Assembly (NCBI GenBank): GCA_947175455.1
Contig: CAMWMW010000030.1
Coordinates: 1 to 9,374 of the forward strand
DNA length: 9,374 bases
Source: an uncultured Porphyromonadaceae bacterium
GTDB lineage: Bacteria > Bacteroidota > Bacteroidia > Bacteroidales > Muribaculaceae
Direction: 5' to 3'
Positions within the stretch are counted from its first letter, which is position 1. The number at the start of each line of letters is the position of its first letter. Shown here in pieces: positions 1 through 6,517 of the stretch. The position numbers and the translations under genes are program-made. A model generated the notes under the pieces. The model saw only the letters and a program-made list of their open reading frames with translations. It had not been told where the DNA came from and ran no database searches.

Positions 1-52
1 TTAATTATTCTATTGCATTATTAACATCTTGAAATAAGTTTAAACAACTTCA

Positions 53-763
53 TTAACTTGTAAGCCTATCCCACTTGCGCTTCATATTCTCCGCTATCGA
101 TTTTGCCCCGATAGCCTGATAATAGCTCTTTGCATCCAATCCGACCCAGAGATCTCGCCAGTCTGCAACCTGAATATTGTATCTCAGGATACGGAGATCC
201 CAACATATGTCTCTGAGCTTTCCCACTACAGTATTAAGAATAAAATAACGTTCCGCAGTGTTTAAAAGATTCACTTTTTTTCCCTTGCTCTCTCCTTCGC
301 TCTGATAAGATCCGGAAGTAACAAGCGGACCGAGAAAACTATATAAAGACGTTACATCCGCAATAGTTTTCTGTCTGCGTTTGCTGACAAGAGCCGTCAC
401 GGCAGTACCCTTCCAATTCTTCTCAGCAGCCTTTCCAAGAGCAGTAAGTTCTTGTGGAATCTGGACAACGAGTTCAGCAGCTTCTTTAATCTGATATATG
501 TTATCCATCACAGCACCGGCTTCTGAAAGATATTTGAGCGTCTTGTCTTCTATCTCATGTATTCTTGAGAGCAGACCGTTTATCGCGCCCTCAGCGGTTA
601 TGATACCAGCCTGCAGCTTCGACCTTTCCTTGTGGTCAGCATGCAGTGTACCTGTCTGAGCAGCCACAGCCCCTGTCAAAAGCGGGTCGGTCTGCACCCC
701 TCCGGCATATGTGGCGAGGCAACCGGAGAAAAACAAAAAAGCAATAATGTGTTTTAATTTCAT
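53..763 (-). CDS. Secreted conjugal transfer protein, possibly TrbJ/VirB5-like
   Basis: 236 residues from an ATG. The N-terminus is a clear export signal: basic MKLKH, a hydrophobic stretch at residues 6-17, then either type I cleavage near ATYA/GG (after Ala20) or lipidation at Cys15 in the lipobox-like FFSGC. The mature part is mostly alpha-helical, with a heptad-like stretch at about 41-100, a basic KRRQK patch near 128-132 and a Trp-rich C-terminal part (WDL, DWRDLW, KWDRL). Export plus a long helical body in a conjugation operon recalls TrbJ/VirB5-type proteins, which in other type IV secretion systems sit in the periplasm or at the pilus tip. I recognise the general Bacteroidales family of secreted transfer proteins, but the TrbJ assignment is inference from architecture. 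It starts 4 nt after the Toprim stop, suggesting translational coupling. It is the last gene seen in the minus operon; positions 1-52 downstream hold no gene. Confidence 0.8.
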   Translation of the reverse strand: MKLKHIIAFLFFSGCLATYAGGVQTDPLLTGAVAAQTGTLHADHKERSKLQAGIITAEGAINGLLSRIHEIEDKTLKYLSEAGAVMDNIYQIKEAAELVVQIPQELTALGKAAEKNWKGTAVTALVSKRRQKTIADVTSLYSFLGPLVTSGSYQSEGESKGKKVNLLNTAERYFILNTVVGKLRDICWDLRILRYNIQVADWRDLWVGLDAKSYYQAIGAKSIAENMKRKWDRLTS

Positions 764-767
764 AACT

Positions 768-1952
768 TTATACTTTACGACCGGCAGCTCTCAGTTCCGA
801 AAGATTACGGTCTCGTTCATATTTGGAAACAGGAATCGACACATCTGATTTCCGCCCTAACACAAAATCATTCCAATCCTTATAGGATTGCGGAGCTTTG
901 GAATTTTTTACAATATAGCTTCCGCCTGATATTCTGTAATATTCCGTCAGATTCAGTTTATCATCAGGAATCACAAATTCCTTATCCTTAAATTTAAGGG
1001 AATAAGAGTGCGGACTCTTTACAATAGTCAGATCTTTCCTATCGGCAATCGCGGCAAGACGGATGCCATAGATTCTACCCATAAGGTCATTGTCAAAACA
1101 GTCATGAAGCGTAGCATTGGGGAACTGCTTGATAGCATTCTTCACCTGCATATCGGAGAAAGTTCCGCCAAGTGATACAAAAGCCATGTTCTGATGGCTG
1201 ATGCGAGGTTTGTTAATCTGATAGAAAGCCATAGCATCAAAAGCAGATTCAAAGAAATACAAATGATCCACACTTTCTCTGCCACCTTTAATATCTGCTA
1301 ACCATGCCGCGGAATTTGAATTGGTTCCTGCGGCTTTACCCTTGAACCCTGTTGCACCGCGAATCTCAAAACCCTCAATGTTTCCGTCTGCAGAACGACT
1401 GTAAGGGAAACCTATGTTATAACCGTTAAAACGGTCGTTCATCTTATCCTTGATGAAACATATGTGTTCCTTGAAAGCATTTAGAGTATCAAGATTGAAT
1501 CCGCGTTTTGCAAACAGGTAAGGAAGAGTGTCTGCCGACACTCTTTTTATCTCGAATCTATTGATGTCAAACTCAGTTTGACTGGCAGTTTTTCTTGTAT
1601 ATACCTTATCCTCGCAAGACACCTCCGGCATGTTGGCGAACTTAGCGAGAACATTTGCTATTTTAGCCCACTCAGACCTTCCCGCCACATTGAAAGAAGA
1701 AAGATTCTCCCGGATGAAAGTAATAACATCACCCGCTCCCCCATCGCGCCGGAAATAAGTCTGCGCCTCCTTGTTGCGATGATTACAGATCACGATCGTA
1801 TCGCGTCGGGAATGCTGATCACCAAGAACAAGCTCCACATATCTGCCGACTCCCGCCCTCTTATCGAGGCGGTAGCCCAGCGAGTAGGCGACATCATCAA
1901 TACCTACCCGCTGTTTAAGACTTTTAAAATCAACTTTGTAGCTACCAGCCAT
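768..1952 (-). CDS. DUF3991/Toprim primase-like protein
   Basis: 394 residues from the ATG at 1952; an in-frame TTG two codons upstream is less likely. The N-terminal region (about 15-85) looks like a CHC2 primase zinc finger that kept its fold signature (FRRDGGAGDVITFI, about 67-80) but lost most cysteines. Residues about 140-220 match DUF3991 (LPYLFAKRGFNLDTLN, then GFPY, GFEIRG and GFKGKAAGT). The Toprim core follows: acidic motif FFESAFDAMAF with Glu235, then CFDNDLMGR with Asp287 and Asp289, the metal-binding DxD equivalent. A late KDWND motif (about 361-365) is common in plasmid Toprim proteins. Such proteins are encoded by mobile elements and thought to prime or process transferred single-stranded DNA in the cytoplasm. 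No helicase domain is fused. It lies 71 nt after ArdC and 4 nt before the secreted protein. Family call firm; primase activity inferred. Confidence 0.9.
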   Translation of the reverse strand: MAGSYKVDFKSLKQRVGIDDVAYSLGYRLDKRAGVGRYVELVLGDQHSRRDTIVICNHRNKEAQTYFRRDGGAGDVITFIRENLSSFNVAGRSEWAKIANVLAKFANMPEVSCEDKVYTRKTASQTEFDINRFEIKRVSADTLPYLFAKRGFNLDTLNAFKEHICFIKDKMNDRFNGYNIGFPYSRSADGNIEGFEIRGATGFKGKAAGTNSNSAAWLADIKGGRESVDHLYFFESAFDAMAFYQINKPRISHQNMAFVSLGGTFSDMQVKNAIKQFPNATLHDCFDNDLMGRIYGIRLAAIADRKDLTIVKSPHSYSLKFKDKEFVIPDDKLNLTEYYRISGGSYIVKNSKAPQSYKDWNDFVLGRKSDVSIPVSKYERDRNLSELRAAGRKV

Positions 1953-2023
1953 AATCAACCGACTTAATACGATTTATGAAAAAAACTACAACAATAATAA
2001 TTAAAGCATATTGCATTCAGAGA

Positions 2024-3319
2024 TTATCTGAGTGCCATGGATTTGTTTCTTGACACAGAGACAGATTCGATTTCATTTTTGAAAAGAGAAGCTGTTTTTG
2101 TTTCAAGATACACACGTTTTTCTTCAGGATTCAGAGTGCGGAAGAAACTATATTCTTCTTTGGATACCGGTTTTTCACCAAGAGGAAATCCATCTTTATA
2201 TCCGCTTATACGGAAACTGTCCTTACCTGATTTATATATCGATGATACCTTAATCTCGTTCTTAAGTGCTTCTTTGGAAGGCATCAGCGTAGGCAGACCG
2301 AGAGCTACATTCTGTTTGTCAATCTCAGTCATAACCATCTGAGAAGCCTTGTTGACATCAGCCATTACCGAAACAATAAATTTCGGCTCCTCCTTAAGCA
2401 TAGCCACCCAACCGGAAAGATAGGCAGCATTATTATCAAGAATACCCTTTGTAAACCCCATGGAATTGCCAATAAGAGCGGAAGAAAGTTCCGCCACAAG
2501 CTCCTCTTTTGCAATTTCCGGATCCCCGAAACGTCTGCCCGCTTTACGGTTGAGTCTTTCCTCTGTCAGCGTCGAATGTGTCATTTCATGAAGCGCAGTT
2601 CCGTAGAACTCCATACCGTTCTGATAGACTGACTCTACATCCGTTCCTATTTTGAATTGCGCTTTCATTGGAAGAAAAATCTCATCCTTTGAAAGTGAAT
2701 AATAAGCGTTGTCAGATGGTTTGTCAACATGTACCGGACAAAGCCATTCCTGCCTCTCGAACATGCGGTCAAGAGCCGCATTGACATACATCCCCTGAGT
2801 ATCCTTGATTTCTTTTACAGCAAACTTGTCAATGAGCTGTTGATACTTCTCCGGCTGCACTTCTTTAAGTGTTGTCTGATCCAGATTAAAGACATTATAA
2901 TATTTCATGAAAGGGATGATAGTATATTTTGTTTTCTCCTCCTTCGAAAGTTTGTCATATTCAGGACGACTTATCTTATTGCCATGCAAATCCTTTATCG
3001 AGAAATCCCAATAAACCACCGGGAAAGATCCGGCTCCTTTCTTCACTGATGCACCGGCATCATGAGCCTGTTTGAACGTCATAAAAACAGGAGTTTTAAA
3101 ACCTTTCATATCGGTATAGAGATGAAGAAAGAAACTGTTGGATCCGTTATAAACTCTACCCGACAGATTCTGGGGCACCCCGCCTCCGGAAGAATTGAAC
3201 CAACCTTTCTTCCAGTCACCACCCTTCATCTGCTCCATACGTTCAATCATCATGTCCGCAAAGACCTGGAGGGCACGTTCTATGGCAGTGCTGTTAGTAC
3301 CAGAGACCATCCGACTCAT
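2024..3319 (-). CDS. ArdC-like antirestriction protein: ssDNA-binding domain plus zinc metallopeptidase
   Basis: 431 residues from the ATG at 3319; another ATG at 3310 is possible, and an in-frame TTG at 3328 is unlikely. Residues about 10-135 match the ArdC N-terminal ssDNA-binding domain (DUF1738): NLSGRVYNGSNSFFL, then FMTFKQAHDAGASVKKG and VVYWDF. A zincin domain follows, with HEMTH at 244-248 (two zinc-binding His and the catalytic Glu) and EELVAE at 272-277 supplying the expected third ligand. ArdC proteins of conjugative plasmids bind ssDNA and help incoming DNA escape restriction; the family's peptidase targets are generally unclear. At 431 residues it is longer than the roughly 300 of classical ArdC, because of a C-terminal tail of about 85 residues. 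The start overlaps the end of the 75-residue gene by 26 nt, so the two are probably translationally coupled. Family firm, biological role inferred. Confidence 0.93.
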   Translation of the reverse strand: MSRMVSGTNSTAIERALQVFADMMIERMEQMKGGDWKKGWFNSSGGGVPQNLSGRVYNGSNSFFLHLYTDMKGFKTPVFMTFKQAHDAGASVKKGAGSFPVVYWDFSIKDLHGNKISRPEYDKLSKEEKTKYTIIPFMKYYNVFNLDQTTLKEVQPEKYQQLIDKFAVKEIKDTQGMYVNAALDRMFERQEWLCPVHVDKPSDNAYYSLSKDEIFLPMKAQFKIGTDVESVYQNGMEFYGTALHEMTHSTLTEERLNRKAGRRFGDPEIAKEELVAELSSALIGNSMGFTKGILDNNAAYLSGWVAMLKEEPKFIVSVMADVNKASQMVMTEIDKQNVALGLPTLMPSKEALKNEIKVSSIYKSGKDSFRISGYKDGFPLGEKPVSKEEYSFFRTLNPEEKRVYLETKTASLFKNEIESVSVSRNKSMALR

Positions 3320-3521
3320 ACTCTTCAAATTGCAGGGTCATCATCTCGGAGCCGGTCATATCACAGAAAAACTCAGCGTTTTCCGGATCAGGACTGACAC
3401 CATGCTCCCGACACCAAGCCAGATATTCCTGACTATGGTCGCCATTCATGAGAAACTGAAGATGGTCGATCTTTCCATCTTGTAAAAGAGTCACAAGCTC
3501 TTCATGCGCCATTGCACTCAT
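3294..3521 (-). CDS. Small acidic protein upstream of ArdC, unknown function
   Basis: 75 residues from an ATG, with a second ATG three codons in. It is strongly acidic: 16 Asp/Glu against one Lys and one Arg, four His and no hydrophobic segment, so it should be soluble and cytoplasmic. The sequence runs HEELVTLLQDGKIDHLQFL, then EYLAWCREHGVSPD, AEFFCDMTG and an acidic tail ending in GLWY. I recall similar small ORFs of this style next to ArdC or mobilization genes in Bacteroides conjugative transposons, but no function. It starts 41 nt after the 436-residue gene, and its last 26 nt overlap the ArdC ATG at 3319. The coupling and negative charge could fit an ArdC partner or a DNA mimic, but that is speculation. 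The conserved-looking composition and operon position make it a real gene rather than a shadow. Confidence 0.85.
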   Translation of the reverse strand: MSAMAHEELVTLLQDGKIDHLQFLMNGDHSQEYLAWCREHGVSPDPENAEFFCDMTGSEMMTLQFEEYESDGLWY

Positions 3522-3562
3522 AATGTATTAAATATTTGGAATTTCTACTTGAAAGTATAATC

Positions 3563-4873
3563 TCATCGTTTAAGCGACGCTTCCTGTTTTTGTGAAACAG
3601 ACACACCGTTCATATGAACGAGTTCATTGTTCAGGTGTTTCGCCGCAATCTGTTCGCGAGAAGCTATTTTATTCTTGAAGAGAGCCTGACCATCCTCAAA
3701 TGGCAGGCGGTGTGATTCTGTCTTACCCCGGTCCCCAAGGTCAGCATACACATACCACCCTTTGGTCTCCCTGTCTTTGATAATGCGTATAGACTTGGGG
3801 TCAACTCCACCGGCAAGCTCATACTTGTCGTAAGCACCTTTAAGCTGAAGTTTTTCGCCAAAATTGCGAGCCACAAGTTCAGCCGGGCTTTGCGTCCTGT
3901 CGAAATAAGCGTTAAGATCGGCATATGACGCAAGAGTAGACATTTTCTTGTCTCCAACCTGTGCATAAAACTTATAAGACCCGAAATCATCGGCACTCTG
4001 ATTCTTTTCCTTGTAAACATTAAACTTTTCTATAATTTGCCCGTCAGGTAGTTTCACCGCTGCCTGAAAAGCCTCTGGAGACAGTTGCGGCTGCAACTTT
4101 GTGGGATAATATTTCTGCATAAGTTCGGGAATCCCCATCTCCTTATTCTTGAATGCCTCATAATCTGAGTGGAACATTCGCATAGGTTTAAGTTGCGTTC
4201 CATCGAGTCGGGCAGTAAAATACCAAGTCGACTGGTCAAAAGTTGACTGGAACACATGAGCGTGTGTGACTTTTGCGCCCGTTGACGTAATCATCTGTGG
4301 CTCGCTGGGTTTGCGGGTCTTCTGTATCCCATCTTCATGTTCTGTCCTGACCTCGGTCTTTGCCTCAGTCTTAACATCTTTTTTTTGCTTCGGCTTTCGC
4401 ATTGTCTTTGGCTCCTCCGGAGTTGGAGTTTTTTCTTTCTTTTTTTTTGCCATATCTATTGAATTTGAGGATGTTTCTTTATGCACATGATCGGTTTTCA
4501 TGCCGCTTTCACGCTGCTCTGTATCAAGACCGGGAACCTGTCTGGATTTTGATTGCAACAGAAGGTTTTCGGAATCCGAGACGCACTTAATGTCAGAGCC
4601 TATACAATCCTTATAAAATGAATTTAGGCTATCCTTGAAGTCCTTTCTGGCAAGCCTTACTCCTTCTGCATACTCCTTTCTTTCATCGGGATGGTAATAC
4701 TTTTGTTCCGTATAGTATGCCTCTTCAAGTGAGTGCAGGTTATCCCATTTATCGGAAAGGTCTTTAGGGAGAAGTGTCATGTCACCGGAATAGATGTCAT
4801 TACGATTTTTGAGGGAATCAAAATAGGTTCCCGCATCATACTTTCGGTCAGTATCCACATTTTCATATCCCAT
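3563..4873 (-). CDS. Conjugation-element accessory protein with lysine-rich linker and three repeated modules
   Basis: 436 residues from an ATG, 5 nt after the DUF4099/DUF3945 gene, so probably coupled to it. It has three parts. Residues 1-140 are an acidic/aromatic helical region (YFDSLKNRN, EAYYTEQKYYHPDERKEY). Residues 141-195 are a low-complexity basic linker rich in Lys, Glu, Pro and Thr, starting with MAKKKKEK. Residues 205-418 hold three divergent copies of a roughly 55-residue module (listed separately). No signal peptide, membrane segment or catalytic motif is visible, so it is probably cytoplasmic. The C-terminal part recalls uncharacterised Bacteroidales proteins found beside DUF3945 and ArdC genes; no function is known to me. 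The MAKKKK stretch looks like a natural N-terminus, so residues 1-140 may be a fused extra domain, or an internal start at 4453 may yield a 296-residue form. Confidence 0.85.
   Translation of the reverse strand: MGYENVDTDRKYDAGTYFDSLKNRNDIYSGDMTLLPKDLSDKWDNLHSLEEAYYTEQKYYHPDERKEYAEGVRLARKDFKDSLNSFYKDCIGSDIKCVSDSENLLLQSKSRQVPGLDTEQRESGMKTDHVHKETSSNSIDMAKKKKEKTPTPEEPKTMRKPKQKKDVKTEAKTEVRTEHEDGIQKTRKPSEPQMITSTGAKVTHAHVFQSTFDQSTWYFTARLDGTQLKPMRMFHSDYEAFKNKEMGIPELMQKYYPTKLQPQLSPEAFQAAVKLPDGQIIEKFNVYKEKNQSADDFGSYKFYAQVGDKKMSTLASYADLNAYFDRTQSPAELVARNFGEKLQLKGAYDKYELAGGVDPKSIRIIKDRETKGWYVYADLGDRGKTESHRLPFEDGQALFKNKIASREQIAAKHLNNELVHMNGVSVSQKQEASLKR
3620..4261 (-). repeat. Three divergent protein-level repeats in the 436-residue protein
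   Basis: By eye, residues 205-260, 284-343 and 361-418 align. Each has a beta-like aromatic stretch (TWYFTARLDG, YKFYAQVGDK, GWYVYADLGD), a spacer ending in Leu or Met, then a helix with an acidic residue and Phe (DYEAFKNK, DLNAYFDR, DGQALFKNK), and a second helix (IPELMQKYYPTKL, PAELVARNFGEKL, REQIAAKHLNNEL). DNA identity between copies is low, so the duplication is old. The period is about 77 residues, counting the linkers. The alignment was not computed. Confidence 0.6.
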
Positions 4874-4878
4874 AATGA

Positions 4879-5646
4879 TTATAGTTTCAGATCCCTTGAT
4901 TTGCTTTCCTTATTTGATTGGCTGAGCTTTATTGCTCTTTCAGATGACTGGCGGTCAACAATCTGCTGATACTCCCAGCGGTTCTTATCAGTCAGGACAA
5001 GTCCAAGGAACTCCGGATGTGCCTCATCATACTGCATTTGCTTCTTGATGTTCCACTCCTGCATGTTTCCTTGTAACAGTTTGAATCCTTGCGGTTCTCG
5101 GAGATCCGCTCCGACTATTACACTCTCACCTCCGACTTTAAGCTCGACAGGCTTGCCGTCACGGACTTTCTGCTTCTGTTCCGTTCCTAATTCGATATCA
5201 TTGATTTTTTCAAAATCTGCGAGACGTTTCTCAAAATGTTTTCGAGAAGAATAAAGAATAGATTTGGTCTCCGGATCAAGCTGAAGGTAGGCGGTTTTCC
5301 CTCGTTCGTCAGTTCTTATTGTCTTTCTCATCACTTCTCCTTTTGAGAGTCTTGAAAGCTCATCGTCATAAAGGGAAAACGAATTGACCAACTCCTTATG
5401 CACAGGATAAGCCATAAGCAATTTACCACCTTTACCGTTATCAACCATTTGCAGTTTCAATGGGATGTCAACCACAACTCCATTCATATGAGAGACAGAG
5501 GCATTTATAAGGGGTGTGATATCTCCTCTTACAAGAGCCTCCTTGAAAGATTGAGGTAATTTGTCAACCAGCTCCTTAGATAGACCAATCTTGGAAAGAG
5601 AGGCATAAGGTAGCAGATCCGGTCTATTTTCAAGAGAATCTTTCAT
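4879..5646 (-). CDS. DUF4099/DUF3945 domain protein of a conjugative element
   Basis: 255 residues from the ATG at 5646. An in-frame TTG at 5697 would add 17 residues, but it overlaps the best -7 box, so I reject it. Residues about 10-90 fit DUF4099 (LLPYASLSKIGLSKELVDKL, then a beta-rich stretch including LLMAYPVHKEL). Residues about 140-225 fit DUF3945, with the typical pattern of an acidic Leu-Gly turn, Glu-Gln, and Gly-Lys-x-Val-Glu-Leu (DIELGTEQKQKVRDGKPVEL), and a charged tail rich in Lys, Ser and Arg. No signal peptide, membrane helix or catalytic motif is seen. These domains are common in Bacteroidales mobile elements, often with topoisomerase, ArdC and mobilization genes, but their biochemical role is unknown to me. 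It is the first gene of the minus operon, about 42 nt from the predicted transcription start. Confidence 0.87.
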   Translation of the reverse strand: MKDSLENRPDLLPYASLSKIGLSKELVDKLPQSFKEALVRGDITPLINASVSHMNGVVVDIPLKLQMVDNGKGGKLLMAYPVHKELVNSFSLYDDELSRLSKGEVMRKTIRTDERGKTAYLQLDPETKSILYSSRKHFEKRLADFEKINDIELGTEQKQKVRDGKPVELKVGGESVIVGADLREPQGFKLLQGNMQEWNIKKQMQYDEAHPEFLGLVLTDKNRWEYQQIVDRQSSERAIKLSQSNKESKSRDLKL

Positions 5647-5671
5647 AAATGAAATTTTTAGATTAAATTTG
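5641..5671 (+). promoter_or_regulatory. Candidate Bacteroides-type promoter for the glucosaminidase gene
   Basis: TAAATTTG at 5664-5671 fits the Bacteroides -7 consensus TAnnTTTG exactly. A TTTC at 5641-5644, one base off the TTTG -33 element, lies 19 nt upstream. Transcription would begin near 5678, giving a leader of about 43 nt before the ATG at 5721. The -33 element overlaps the start of the opposing gene. Confidence 0.5.
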
Positions 5672-5694
5672 CGTATCGGAACACTTAACTGACA

Positions 5695-5726
5695 CAAAAT
5701 TAGATTTATTGGAGTCAGTTATGAAA
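5695..5726 (-). promoter_or_regulatory. Candidate Bacteroides-type promoter for the six-gene minus operon
   Basis: Read on the minus strand, TAATTTTG (5702 down to 5695) fits TAnnTTTG exactly. TTTC (5726 down to 5723) sits 20 nt upstream as an imperfect -33 element. Transcription would begin near 5688, about 42 nt before the ATG at 5646. The -33 element lies inside the first codons of the plus-strand gene. Confidence 0.5.
5711..5723 (+). promoter_or_regulatory. Shine-Dalgarno GGAG that fixes the glucosaminidase start
   Basis: GGAG at 5711-5714 lies 6 nt before the ATG at 5721. It is one of the few clear Shine-Dalgarno matches in the window and supports that ATG over the TTG at 5709. The ATG also begins directly with the basic end of the signal peptide. 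Confidence 0.55.
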
Positions 5727-6365
5727 AGAAAGAAAACAATAATGGTCATTTTGGTGATATTTTTTTTATCGCCAGAAATAAGTGCGCAGTTCTACACAGT
5801 GACCCGCACTCAAAAAAAAGTAGAGACAAAGGAGACTTTCACTCCTCATAATATTGATACGCTGATAATTAGAGACACTGTATTTATACGTGATACCATT
5901 CACTATTCTTCAAACAGAGAAGAATTTCGCAAAATAAGAATGCGCTATAAAAACGGAAATGAGCACAATAGTACATCGTCAAAAAAATCGCAAAACGAAT
6001 GCGACTCAGAATCTAAAAACCACCATCTACCACGCCTCACACTGCTGAATTTATATGATGAAATAGTAAGAAACGGCATAAGGCATCCCAAAATAGTATT
6101 AGCTCAAGCAATATTGGAAACAGGATGGTTTCAAAGTCAAGTATGCCGGACAAAAAACAACCTGTTCGGACTTACAAATCCCAGGACCTCCCAATACTAT
6201 GAATTTTCACATTGGACTGAATCCGTCAGAGCATATTACACAAAAGTTCAATATCGCTACAAAGGCGGCAACTATCTCCGCTGGCTTGACGAGATAGGCT
6301 ATGCCGAAGACCCGCATTACATAAATTCACTAAAAAAAATACTTGAAACCCATCTCGATATCTAA
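5721..6365 (+). CDS. Secreted GH73-type glucosaminidase (VirB1-like wall hydrolase)
   Basis: 214 residues. A signal peptide spans 1-22 (MKRKK, a hydrophobic core, then EISA/QF). A polar linker (about 23-103) contains the near-repeat LIIRDTVFIRDTIHY and a Ser/Lys/Asn-rich stretch. The catalytic domain (about 104-214) is of the glucosaminidase/FlgJ type: helix LLNLYDEIV, then HPKIVLAQAILETGW with the expected catalytic Glu133, NNLFGL, and the C-terminal pattern WTESVRAYYTKV...YLRWLDEIGYAEDPHYI. Such enzymes cleave the glycan strands of peptidoglycan in the periplasm; in a conjugation locus the likely job is local wall opening for the transfer channel. It is the only plus-strand gene, lying between the minus operon and convergent mobC, with its own promoter and Shine-Dalgarno. 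Its coding strand looks more A-rich than its neighbours. A housekeeping autolysin is less likely in this setting. Confidence 0.93.
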   Translation: MKRKKTIMVILVIFFLSPEISAQFYTVTRTQKKVETKETFTPHNIDTLIIRDTVFIRDTIHYSSNREEFRKIRMRYKNGNEHNSTSSKKSQNECDSESKNHHLPRLTLLNLYDEIVRNGIRHPKIVLAQAILETGWFQSQVCRTKNNLFGLTNPRTSQYYEFSHWTESVRAYYTKVQYRYKGGNYLRWLDEIGYAEDPHYINSLKKILETHLDI

Positions 6366-6479
6366 ATCAACAAAGTTAATGATCAATAGAGATTCCGGGC
6401 ACATCGTTTTTAACATTCTGCACAAGCATGATTAAAACAAAACTTTTGCCTTGAAAGACAAATCAGAGCATATCCGTTG

Positions 6480-6513
6480 AAAAATGCTGCTATCCGGAAA
6501 TGGATAGCAGCAT
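6480..6513 (-). terminator. Intrinsic terminator of mobC
   Basis: A perfect 12-bp inverted repeat, 6484-6495 with 6502-6513, encloses a 6-nt loop. Read on the minus strand, it starts 4 nt after the mobC stop and is followed by a short T run, the complement of the As at 6480-6484. On the plus strand no T tract follows, so it should act mainly on mobC. The rest of 6366-6517 shows no gene and no clear plus-strand terminator. Confidence 0.85.
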
Positions 6514-6517
6514 CATT

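Noticed and set aside
1..52. ATG overlapping the stop of the secreted protein (TAATG), and the GTTTAAAC palindrome
   Set aside because: The frame ends after ten codons, and the short palindrome in A/T-rich sequence has no supporting context.
1578..1967. Plus-strand open frames of 60-130 codons inside the minus genes (for example here, 2037-2342, 2729-3049 and 7487-7768)
   Set aside because: They lie wholly or almost wholly opposite well-supported minus-strand domains and show no family motifs or start signals.
3320..3328. TTG start for ArdC at 3328, and a TTG start for the Toprim gene at 1958
   Set aside because: ATG codons lie only a few residues downstream (3319 and 1952), and neither TTG has a Shine-Dalgarno sequence.
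3607..3620. Perfect 14-bp palindrome CGTTCATATGAACG
   Set aside because: It lies inside the 436-residue gene, has no second copy or nearby promoter, and encodes part of HMNGV; probably chance.
5472..5488. HMNGV pentapeptide shared by the DUF4099 protein and the end of the 436-residue protein
   Set aside because: Flanking residues do not align and the contexts differ; a five-residue match is weak evidence of relatedness.
5647..5697. TTG start extending the DUF4099 protein by 17 residues
   Set aside because: It overlaps the exact TAnnTTTG promoter box, and the added residues do not resemble the family; the ATG at 5646 fits the domain start.
6366..6478. Plus-strand terminator for the glucosaminidase gene
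   Set aside because: A T run near 6407 has no stem of useful length before it; no convincing structure was found.
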